Origin: Parasponia andersonii
Taxonomy: Eukaryota > Streptophyta > Magnoliopsida > Rosales > Cannabaceae
Direction of reading: 5' to 3'
NCBI GenBank assembly: GCA_002914805.1
Contig: JXTB01000430.1
Span: 310,390 to 374,389, forward strand
DNA: 64,000 nt
In this document: positions 1 to 9,126 of the stretch, piece by piece
Layout: each line of letters starts with the position of its first letter
Numbering within the stretch: the stretch's first letter is position 1
Made by a program: the position numbers and the translations under genes
Notes under the pieces: generated by a model
The model's input: only the letters and a program-made list of their open reading frames with translations
The model's database searches: none
What the model was told of the DNA's origin: nothing

Positions 1-430
1 TCTGTGACCTCTTCTGTGCTGCCGCGGCCTGATTTCCGCCGCCTCCTATCGTTTCAATTCGTCAGGAGCGAGATTTGAGCACATCGCCGTTCTGTCAGGA
101 TGGCTTGTCCCTGCGCGCGTACCTACCCAGAAACGCATTAAATGCCCTGTCGGGGTCCGGAGCCGTGGGGCTGCCTTCCATTGCATCCAGTCTGAAGACC
201 CTTGGGGCTTCTGACCCCTACGATAGCTGAGGCGAGGGTCGCTGCTCCCAGATAGCAGACCCTCTGGGTCTGGAGATCCTTGGGGCTTCTGACCGCCAGC
301 TGTCATGGACTCGAGGTCTAACCGATTGAACCGTTTGGGATCAGTGATGGATTCTGCCTTAAATTCGGAAGACCCACATGCCGATGTCGGGATCACGTGC
401 GATCCGCGTGACCCCTCTCACGGTTCGAGG
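1..430. other. GC-rich segment of unknown origin
   Basis: This stretch is visibly GC-rich, while the DNA from about 440 onward is strongly AT-rich, so it probably has a different origin. The minus strand is open from 396 to 46 (116 codons) with no recognisable domain. A perfect 16-bp direct repeat, CTTGGGGCTTCTGACC, lies at 201-216 and 279-294, so the open frame carries two GQKPQGS motifs. The segment runs off the window edge. It could be the end of a gene, a captured gene fragment or part of a repeat. I do not recognise it and assign no function. Confidence 0.35.
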
Positions 431-709
431 CTCGGGAATGGGCCCCACACATAGTATTTTAGTGCTCTTGTAGAAATCAGTGAGTTTCTCGCTCATGTTT
501 TATAGTACTCTAACCATGTAAAACATGCAATTTTGTACTTTGTGCTCCGACAAATCCAGTAAAATAGAGGATTTTTGTTTCATTATGTCCTTTCCTCACT
601 ATCTCGTTTGTCAATATGTCGCGAGACATCCCGCCCTCGCTGCAAACTTTTCGCATCAACATCGGCTATAACAATTTCAAAGGAATTCTGCCAACACATG
701 TAACAAGTT

Positions 710-777
710 GCGGGAGTAGCTCGGTCAGAGCGTATGGCTGTTAATCACAAGGTCGAAGGTTCGAGTCCCAGCGATAC
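710..777 (+). pseudogene. tRNA-Asn(GTT)-like relic
   Basis: The sequence reads like a tRNA. It has a D arm with a perfect GCTC/GAGC stem, an anticodon arm whose loop CTGTTAA carries the Asn anticodon GTT (four of five stem pairs), and a B-box-like GGTTCGAGTCC. The acceptor stem does not pair (GCGGGAG against CGATACT) and only two T-stem pairs form. It therefore cannot be a working tRNA gene. It may be a decayed tRNA-Asn copy or the head of a tRNA-derived SINE. Its 3' tail (GCGATACTT) recurs inside the tandem repeats just downstream, which suggests it was present when that array formed. Confidence 0.5.
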
Positions 778-778
778 T

Positions 779-1530
779 TGATTTTGTGAGAAAAAAATAC
801 ACCACTTTTTTATCAAATAGAGGAGATTTTAAGGAGCTTTCGTGTCGTTGTTATTGAGTGCAAACGACGTAAAAAATTGAACCTTAGAACTATAAATTGT
901 GTCCATAACTTGTCACGTCGGATTGAAAATTAAGCTTTGTTTTGGCAAAAATAACAAAAAAGATTGAAACTTGAGCCACAAAATTTAATTTTCAATATAA
1001 ATATTTTCTTGTTTTCTCATTTGATTTTGTGAGGAAAAAAAAATACAACGACACTTTTTTATCAAATTGGGGAGATTTTGAGAACTTTTAAGGAGTTCTC
1101 GTATCGTTGTCGTTCAGTGTTCAAGCTATTCTTCTAGCGATACTTAATTTTGTGGGGAAAAAAAAAACGATGACATTTTTTATCAAATGGGAGAGATTTT
1201 AAGAAGTTCTCATATTGTTGTCATTCAGTGTTCAAGTTCTTCCTGCTCAAGCTTTTCCTCTAGCGAAACTTAATTTTGTGGAAAAAAATACAACATTTTT
1301 TTATCAAATGGGGTAGATTTAAGGAATTCTCGGGTCGTCGTCGTTGAATGCAAATGACGTAAAAGATGGAACCTTAGAAAGTTAGAGTTAGAACTACAAA
1401 TTGTGTTTGTAACTTGTCATATCGGATTGAAAACTTAAAGCCTTTTTTTGGAAAAAAACAAAAGAAAAGATTGAAACTTAAGCCACAAAATCTAATTTTC
1501 AATATAAGTATTTGCTTGTTTTCTCGTTTA
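779..1530. repeat. Nested tandem-repeat block
   Basis: A unit of about 90-120 bp, with the core ATTTTGTG, then an A-run with TACAACGACA, then TTTTTTATCAAATGGGGAGA and a GTCGTTGTCGTT-like end, occurs four times, starting near 779, 1021, 1142 and 1267. A second unit of about 170 bp (from GCAAACGACGTAAAA through ACTTGTCATATCGGATTGAAAA to ATTTTCAATATAA) flanks the inner copies at about 861-1020 and 1351-1520. This implies a larger duplication of about 490 bp superimposed on the shorter array. The copies differ by many substitutions and A-run lengths, so the array is not recent. No coding potential is seen. Confidence 0.7.
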
Positions 1531-2055
1531 AATAGATTTATACTGCATGTCGTAGAGCATGTTTTATTTTTTTTTTCAAATTATAAAAAATCATTATTTT
1601 GCAAAGAGAAACTCCATTAAATAATAACCCTAATTTCAAAAATATGTTTTTTTTCCTAAAATAAATATGCTTTTGGACCAAATACCCCCTAAGTGTTCAA
1701 ACAATATCGAAATTCTTAGACATTTTGGTCTTTTTAGTACTAAATGGCTAAAAGGATATATATAATCGTGATGACATGATTATATAATATAGAACATTAA
1801 GGAAAAAATTTTCATATTCTAGTAAATATGTATTATTTTTCTTACTAACCTAGTTCAAATCGAGCAATATTAATGGCTTTAGTTTTTTATAAAGTTTTAT
1901 TGAGAAAAATTAAATTGTTTTTAAAATATCCATTTTTTCTTGAAATATCCATTGACATTGACATTTTTGTCAATATTATTAGTAAATTAAAATCTCGATA
2001 ACTCCTTTGATATCAATATTTTTGTGAGTTGAACAAGTTATGCTTTACGTTGGAC

Positions 2056-2535
2056 CATCTTTAATGCATTATGCTAAAAGAAGATATACTAATACTAATT
2101 TTAGCATGACATATTAAATTTAGTATACACTTCTTAATTTTGTTTCAATGTATATATGCTAAAGAAATACTATTTTGTATTTTAATCATTAATTTTATGT
2201 ATATAATATTTTTTTTCCTATTATTAACTCTTATTATTTTATCATACAATTACTCGACGTAAAAATTAACTGAAAATTTAATGAAAAATTGTATATAAAT
2301 ACTCCAGATTTTGATAATATTATAAAACATATGAATATTTTATATTTAAAATAAAAATAATATTATAAATAATATCACGTACTAAAATTTAGCACGTACT
2401 ATATTTGACACAACAAATAACATATACTAAAAACTATGTCAAATATAGCACACTATTAGAGGCTTATTTTTCAGTCAAAAGCTAAAATTGAGCATTGGTA
2501 TAACATTTAGCATGTAGCATGTCTGAAGCTCTTAC
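2056..2535. mobile_element. MITE-like element, same family as 44.1 kb
   Basis: AT-rich non-coding DNA with repeated GCTAAA/TTTAGCAT motifs near both ends. It shares an ordered internal block with the element at 44.1-44.7 kb: a TACACAC..TT stretch, then TTTCAATG, then CTATTTTGTATTT. The left end (CATCTTTAATGCATT) resembles the CATCTCCAATGCATT end of the other copy. The right end is poorly defined and no target-site duplication could be confirmed. It is a non-autonomous DNA transposon of unassigned superfamily. Confidence 0.45.
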
Positions 2536-3343
2536 CATAGGCAATATTGTCCAAAATATCCTAAAGATATTTTTTTTTAAGTTTTGAAAAGTGGGACACA
2601 TTTTGTAGAATAAGAATAGCAATTTACATAAAGTGGTTTACTAAATTCTTGCGATGAAAAAGAGATTCACTTATAAATATTTATAAAATTAACTCTCATT
2701 AATATATTACACATGTAAAATTACTTAGATACATTATTCTCCAACAATTTTTAAAATATATTATTTTCTAACAAATTTCAAATTATTTTTGCCACCGATC
2801 TCATCCCTAATCCTGACAGCATCTCCGCTCGAATAAGATCAAAAAATTTTGATCGTAGTTGAACTTTGTTCTGCCGCATCTCCCGATTGTTTCTATCGAT
2901 TTTCGATCAGCGGCTAGAAAATATCAACCGGAGTCAAATCACTGTTTGACCAAATTCAAAGCCATTTTTTAACTCAAGTCGATTATATGATCAGTCATTT
3001 TTTTTTCGACACCACTTCTATCGCTTTTGACTTCTTTAATTTAATTCAAAATTTTCTGATCGAGTCTGAGTGTGGTAATTTAGAAACTATATAACTTTTA
3101 TTATTAAATGATGTGATAATAAAAATCATATTTTTATATTTTGTCCAATTTTTTACCGTATGCAACGAAAAAGAGTCGAAATTGATAACGCCTCTCCTCT
3201 GTCAATAAGCCCTAGTTGTTGGCTGCTGGCTGTTCCTACTTCCTATGATGTATTGTCCGTGTGTATGAGCTTTCGTTCATTTTCTTATTTCAGGTATTTC
3301 GGTTTTTAAAGTGCAATTATCTGCTCATAGGATTTTCATTCTG
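2536..3343. other. Upstream intergenic region of the PPR gene
   Basis: AT-rich DNA with no supported gene. It becomes less AT-rich after about 2795. The last 150 bases (3180-3340) probably hold the promoter and 5' UTR of the gene at 3374. No clear TATA box was picked out. Confidence 0.5.
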
Positions 3344-3364
3344 TTTAGGGTTTAGGGTTTAGGG
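3344..3364 (+). promoter_or_regulatory. Triple telo-box just upstream of NFD5
   Basis: Three perfect tandem TTTAGGG units end nine bases before the ATG at 3374. Single or double telo-boxes (AAACCCTAA in the other orientation) are known in promoters and 5' UTRs of plant genes for ribosomal proteins and translation factors. This fits a gene whose product is thought to belong to the mitochondrial ribosome. With only three units at a gene start, it is not a telomere. Confidence 0.6.
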
Positions 3365-3373
3365 TTCTGAGAG

Positions 3374-6010
3374 ATGTATTTGATGCATTTAATTTCTGGA
3401 AAAACGATCAACAACATATCAAGAATCAATGGAAGATTGCGTTTGAATCATCTCTATAATTGCGAAAGTGCCATCGCCGTTTCCGCCCCAACTTCTTCTT
3501 CTTCTTCTTCATTCCATTCATCAACCACTCGCGGCTTAAAACCCTCCCAAAACCCTAAATCTCCAAAACTCTTTACCTCAGTTAGCAGATACATTCATTC
3601 TACTCCATGGACGAAGCTGAGCTACTCGGCTGATGATATAAAACTCGATTCCGATGAGGATGGTGCCATCAATGAGTTCTTGTCTCGATTCGTCTGGATA
3701 ATGCGGGCTAAGCTCTCGGACTCTTACCCTGATTTGGATAAGGCTACGCTTGATGGTATGCTTCTGGTCATTGTCGAAAGGGTCGTTTCGGAGATGGAAA
3801 AGGCCGGCGTTGAGCAGATGCTTGGGTCGGCGGCGGAGGCTCCGTCGCAGGACTTTAGCGAGGATTTGTGGAAAACAGTGTGGGAAGTGAGCAATATGGT
3901 TTTGGATGACATGAAAAAGGCGGCCAAGAAGGAGAAAATGAAGGGTTTTTTGCAATCTGAGGAGGTTAAGGAGATGTGCCGGTTTGCTGGCGAGATTGGT
4001 ATTCGGGGGGATTTGTTGAGGGAATTGAGGTTCAAGTGGGCTCGCGAGAAAATGGAGGAGAGTGAGTTTTATCAGAGTTTGGAGCGTTTGAAAGCGGAAG
4101 ATGAAGCCCGAGAAGTTGATGAGGAAGCAGAGGGCAAACAAGGTGATGCCATGGCCGAAGGGGCTGCTGTTGTGGCTGAGGAGGAAGAGCCTAAAGCTCT
4201 TTCTCTTCCCAAGAGACGAGGAAAGATAAGGTACAAGATTTATGGTCTTGATCTTTCTGACCCGAAGTGGGCTGCGGTGGCGGATAAAGCTCATGAGGCA
4301 GGAGAGGTTATTTTGCCGCAAGAACCGAAACAAATATCTGGAAGGAGCAAACTTGTCACTGAGAAAATTCTTTCATTGACTGAGAAAGATGACCCGTCTC
4401 CACTTTTGGCTGAATGGGTGGAGCTTCTTCAACCTAGTAGGATTGATTGGACCAATTTGCTTGATAGATTGAACGAGCAGAATAGTCGATTGTACTTTAA
4501 GGTAAATCCTTGATATATCCTCTCTAGTTGCATATACTCGTTTGTACCTGTTAGCTGTTGGATGATGAGACATTGAGATATGTAAAGCGAGTTCGGTTGT
4601 CATATGCATCACCTTCCTTATCTTATCTTACTCAAGTTTGTATCTTTTGTAATCACCTCTCTTTTTTTCTTTTTAACGTGGCTATGCATAAGATCGGGAT
4701 TTGAATTTAACTTTTTCCAGTTTGATTGGTTAAGTTTTGCATCTATCATTTTTCCTGTTGGTTTAGCAAAAATCAAATTTGAATATGTTTTTGTGTACGG
4801 TCCGGTGAAAATGTAGGTTGCATTAAGGAAAACCCCCTTATGTTTATGCCTGAATGTATTTGAACATTCCCATTTACGTAAAGGCAATATCTGATACTGG
4901 ACCTTTGTCTGAACATATTATCTTGGTAGATCTGATACTAAACGACTTGTTTTGTAGATAGCAGAACTCGTCCTGAGTGAGAAGTCTTTCCAAACAAATA
5001 TTCGTGACTACTCAAAGCTAATTGATGCGCATGCTAAAGAGAACCACTTGGAAGACACTGAGAGAATCCTCAAGAAGATGAGTGAAAATGGTATCGTGCC
5101 TGATATTTTGACTGCCACTGTTTTGGTCCACGTGTACAGCAAAGCAGGCAATATTGATCGTGCTAAAGAAGCATTTGAGAGCTTGAGGGTCCACGGCTTC
5201 CAACCAGACTTGAAGCTTTACAATTCCATGATCATGGCATATGTCAAAGCTGGGCAGCCAAAGCTGGGGGAGTCGTTAATGAGGGAGATGGAAGCAAGAG
5301 ACATCAAACCCACAAAGGAGATATACATGGCATTGCTCCAAACATATTCCGAGGTACCAGATGTCGCTGGAGCGGCAAGAATTGCCACCACCATGCAGTT
5401 TTCCGGGTTCCAGGCTAGCTTTGAGTCTTCTAAATTGCTTATTCAAGCATATGGGCAAGCTGGCTACCCTGATGATGCTAGGAACAACTTTGACTACCTG
5501 ATAAAACTTTTTCAAATGCCGGATGATGAGTGCACTGCAAGCATGCTTGCAGCTTATGAAAAGAGTAACTTATTGGATAAAGCCTTAAATCTGTTGATGG
5601 AGCTTGAGAAGGACGGTTTCGAGCCGGGAGTTTCTACTTACACAGTTCTTGTGGACTGGCTGGGAAAACTACAGCTAATTGATGAGGCTGAGCAACTATT
5701 GGGCAGAATTTCGCAGCAGGGTGAGGCACCTCCATTAAAAATTCACGTAAGCCTCTGTGACATGTATGCAAGGGCTGGAGTTGAGAAAAAGGCTCTACAA
5801 GCTCTGGGGGTTCTGGAGGCTAAGAAGGAAGAATTGGGGTCACATGAGTTTGAGAGGATTATAAATGGGCTTATGGCTGGCGGTTTTGTGCAGCATGCCC
5901 ACAGAATGCACAGGCTGATGGAGGCCCGAGGTTTCGCTGCAGCTAAAGAACTCGGTGTGACCATGATGGCATCTCAAACTTTTGGACACAATAGACTTCT
6001 TAGGAGATAG
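3374..6010 (+). CDS. NFD5: Mitochondrial pentatricopeptide repeat protein, NFD5-type
   Basis: Two exons, 3374-4501 and 4958-6010, give 726 aa. The intron is GT-AG and phase 0, and splicing joins NSRLYFK to IAELVLSEK. The N-terminus is Ser/Arg-rich and poor in acidic residues, as expected for a mitochondrial presequence. Residues of about 90-300 form a helical, highly charged region with an acidic stretch (EVDEEAEGK, VAEEEE). From about residue 380 to the end runs a chain of PPR motifs (for example TATVLVHVYSKAGNIDRAKEAF and KLYNSMIMAYVKAG in succession). This organisation matches Arabidopsis NFD5 (At1g19520), needed for karyogamy and, as I recall, found in the small subunit of the plant mitoribosome (rPPR class). 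The ATG follows the telo-box directly and is the first in frame. Family assignment is strong; the exact orthologue is inferred from memory. Confidence 0.88.
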
Positions 6011-6211
6011 TTTATTGAAAATCTCGCAGTGATTTTGATCTTTTGGCTGCAAGAGACCTGCATTAATTTGGTTTTTACAGTGGTCGAGAAATTTCATGGC
6101 ACACTGCTCCTCCAGCGACATGTACTAGATTAAGGAGTGTAAGCTCTTCTCTACAAAATCATCTAAGTTATTTTTTGATCGAGTTCAGGATGTTTCTCAT
6201 GGCTATGACGC

Positions 6212-6439
6212 ACTTCTTTGTTGAGCTGAATGCTCTGCGCTTTTGAATTAAATAATTAGAGTAGACAGTTATGGTGTTTTTTTTTTTTGGGGGTGCATGT
6301 GTGTATTGTAATACTCTTTATTTCTACTTCTTTGTTGAGCTAAATGCACTGCTCTTTTCAATTAAATAAATAGGGTACACAGTTCTGTTTTGTATTGTAA
6401 ATTCTCTGTTTTTAGCATATCTCTTTCTGTATCTCTTAT
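6212..6439. repeat. Imperfect 114-bp tandem duplication
   Basis: Two consecutive copies begin at 6212 and 6326 with ACTTCTTTGTTGAGCT. Both contain ATGC(T/A)CTGC(G/T)CTTTT, AATTAAATAA and TGTATTGTAA, in the same order. They lie in or just past the likely 3' UTR of the PPR gene and carry AT-rich possible polyadenylation signals, so the duplication may supply two alternative 3' ends. Confidence 0.7.
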
Positions 6440-6916
6440 TTCTTTTGTTCATTGTTAAGTCTACCTTTTGGTTGTCGTACCGTTCCAAATCCTACCTTTT
6501 GGTGGACTTAGCGCCTCTTCTAAGGCAGCCAACCACATATGACAATTCAGCAAGTACCATATTCTTTCCTCTTCGGTTATGGATTTGGAAAACGTATTTT
6601 CTACAATCCAAAATGAGAAATTATATATTAGAACTTCGTACCAAGACAAATAATGCTACGAGCTACTAGTGATGCTTTACAATTTAGTTTATCACTAATT
6701 AATTATAATTATAATTTAAGTAGGTCTATATGGAATTCTATTTACTAACTAGAATTATACATTTCATTGAAGATAGTAGAAACTTATTTGTTAAAATACA
6801 GGTGCTATTAATAAGTTATCTTTTTCAAAAGAAAGAGAAAAAAGAAACATTAACAAGTTGTTATCCCCTAGGCTAGAAAAGAAACAAGAAATAAAAGAAT
6901 CCTATTAGAATCTAAT
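6440..6916. other. Convergent intergenic region
   Basis: AT-rich DNA between the 3' ends of the PPR gene (+) and the CBS gene (-). It should contain both polyadenylation regions. No gene or recognisable element was seen. Confidence 0.5.
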
Positions 6917-8072
6917 CTAATAGTATTCGCCTCTAATATAATCGTTTAGTCTTTTTAATTCCCCGCTTTGTTGTTCCACCACTGCTCGGACAACATCCTT
7001 GATCGAGATCATGCCAATCAGTTTCCCATCTATAACTGGAACATGCCTAATTCTTCTCTCTGTGGACATCAACAAGTGTTTATTTATTTAATTATTTTTT
7101 AAGTAAGCAGATAATGAAAACAGAGAAATTTGGAATGGACTTTCTGTAGTAATAAGGGATTAAGTTTGTTGACATTTAATTACCTGTCATAATCTGCATG
7201 GCTTGAAGAATGTTCGTGTCGGATGTCACCGTCACTAATTTGCTCTGTTGAAGTAAATATCCGAAGCACGGTTAGGATTAAATTACTGTTTACTATGTTC
7301 TCCAACTAGGTTAAAATTTGTGAAAGGGAAGCAAAGCATGATGTAACCTCATCAGTCATTATTTCTCCAACTCTTGTATGCATTGGAGATCTTCCTTCTA
7401 AGATTATTTTCCTTAGATAATCTGTTTTGGTTATGCATAGCACAAAGCAGAGGAAGTAAGAAACGACTCTCTTGTTGACTCAGGTCAGGAGAATGTCAAA
7501 GTTTGTAACATGACTTGGGTTTGTATATGAATAACTGTTAAATACACCCAAAAATCTTTGATTCCTTTTTAACTCTCTGTGCATGAAATATGTACGTATG
7601 TGTTTATAGATATATATATTAGATTCGCACCTCTTTCTGTGATGATTCCTGCAACATGATGTGGCTGTTCTGGCTTTAGTACTACTAAAGATCCGATGTT
7701 GTTTTGAGCCATCTGCATTTACGGTCAACCATTTTCGTCACATGACTCTGTATTTGAGCTTTCAATAATTCAAGCGAAAAAAAAAGTGTGTTTTTGAAGT
7801 TGTTAACGAACATTTTTTACGGCATCATTGACTATGTCATCTGAATGGCACCATAGCCAAGAGCCTGTATTTTCTCCTCCCTTTGCCAATAGTACCTCTG
7901 CCACCGTTACATTCTCAAGCCCTTTTTCCTGTACGGATGAAGACGGTGTTATCCACCCAAAACGGGCAAAAAGCTTCTCCATTTTGGTGGTTTCTCTCCC
8001 ACGTGAATGTTCTAATATGGCAGCCTTCACTAGTTGCTGGCGAGAACGTACTGCTTGGACAATTCTTTGCAT
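6917..8072 (-). CDS. CBSX3: Twin-CBS-domain protein, mitochondrial CBSX3 type
   Basis: Five exons on the minus strand (7812-8072, 7631-7712, 7348-7421, 7184-7244, 6917-7059) give 206 aa, the length I recall for Arabidopsis CBSX3 (At5g10860). All introns are GT-AG and phases match. An N-terminal Arg/Gln-rich segment (residues 1-45) fits a mitochondrial presequence. CBS domain 1 spans about residues 73-135 (SWLWCHSDDIVNDAV, then NNIGSLVVLKP, then GIITERDYLRKII). CBS domain 2 spans about 140-195 (VGEIMTDE, RRIRHVPVIDGKLIGMIS, DVVRAVV). CBS pairs bind adenosine nucleotides. CBSX3 is known to modulate mitochondrial o-type thioredoxin and hence redox balance. No domain residues appear to be missing. 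Any non-coding 5' exon upstream was not resolved. Confidence 0.92.
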
Positions 8073-9126
8073 CTTCTTCTCTGTTTCGACAAATAATCAA
8101 AACGTCTACAGTCGTTGATATTCCGAAAGAAAAAGAAAACTCTGAATAGAGAAGTAAATTGAGGAAATGATATTAATGAGGATTACGTGTAGAGACTAGT
8201 AAGTCTTGTATGGTTGAACTAAACAGATGAATGAACGAAATGAAAGAGATCAATGGAAGAACCTTTGTTCTTTGATGAAAAAAAACTTTGCAACTGTTTG
8301 GAAGCTACAGAGAAAAGCTATAAAACATGTTTATGTACGAAGTATTTATCATTCATCTATTCATGGAGAAGCAGAATCTGTCCTAATCTCTTACCTGTGA
8401 ATGACATTTCGATTAATTCTTTTCTTGAATGACCGACTCAAGAAAGCTTTCTTTTTAATCAGATTAAGTTATTGCAACTTAATTTGCCAAGAAACCTATC
8501 TTTATTTGCATAATATAGAAAGCTAGCTTTTTATTATTATTATTATTATTCAATGCCCGTTTTAGATTATTTATGTTTGAATCCTCAGAAAGAATATTTA
8601 AATAGATGTTTCCTTGGGCATCTTATATTATCAAATGGCAAAAGTTTGTGATCACATGCTCCTAGCTTCCAATGATGAGTCAATGAATGAATCTAAAAGG
8701 ATGCAAAGCCAAGATTTTTTATTTTATGTTTTCTTTTCATAACAAAAAAGGTTAATGCTAAAAAGATAAAAAGCAAACATTCGCAGCAAAGTGAAAGAGA
8801 AGTGAATCTGGAGCATCAGGTATGTTGTAACTTGAAAGTAGGGTGTCCACCATGTTTGGAAGGAACACCACCGAGATGCTAGTCTCGCAAAAGAAGTAAA
8901 AACTGTCTAAAACGAATCCAATCTTTCTTTGTCCCCTAAAAAGAAAAACAAGAAAAGTATAGTGAAAGTTCCACGCAAATACTCCAACCCCGGAATAATC
9001 CCAAAAAGTTTCAAGGTATCAGTTTATCTTGCATGGCTATATATGCATCACGCATCCAAATCAATAAATCAAATGAAACAAAAGCATCGTCCACTTCTAT
9101 AGGAATCAAAAAATCACCCATCAGCC
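8073..9126. promoter_or_regulatory. Divergent intergenic region, CBSX3 / Pro-Ser-rich gene
   Basis: About 1.05 kb separates the divergent start codons. It contains a (TTA)n microsatellite near 8528-8551. A TATATAT motif at about 9038 in GGCTATATATGCATC lies roughly 85 bases before the ATG at 9127 and is a plausible TATA box for the plus-strand gene. An ATG at 9033 precedes this motif, so it is probably not transcribed rather than a real upstream ORF. Confidence 0.4.

Noticed and set aside
46-396. Minus-strand 116-codon frame as a firm gene
   Set aside because: It is open but without recognisable features; GC-rich DNA favours chance open frames. Only the segment is reported.
710-777. Functional tRNA-Asn gene
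   Set aside because: The acceptor stem and most of the T stem do not pair.
3344-3364. Interstitial telomere
   Set aside because: Only three units, next to a start codon; a regulatory telo-box is the simpler explanation.
3578-4333. 251-codon minus-strand frame opposite the PPR gene
   Set aside because: It overlaps exon 1 of the PPR gene antisense, has no domain and follows from the plus-strand codon pattern.
7803-7811. Extension of CBSX3 exon 1 to the in-frame stop
   Set aside because: The frame past 7812 is intron: a GT donor there joins in phase to NNIGSLVVLKP of the next exon, restoring the CBS domain.
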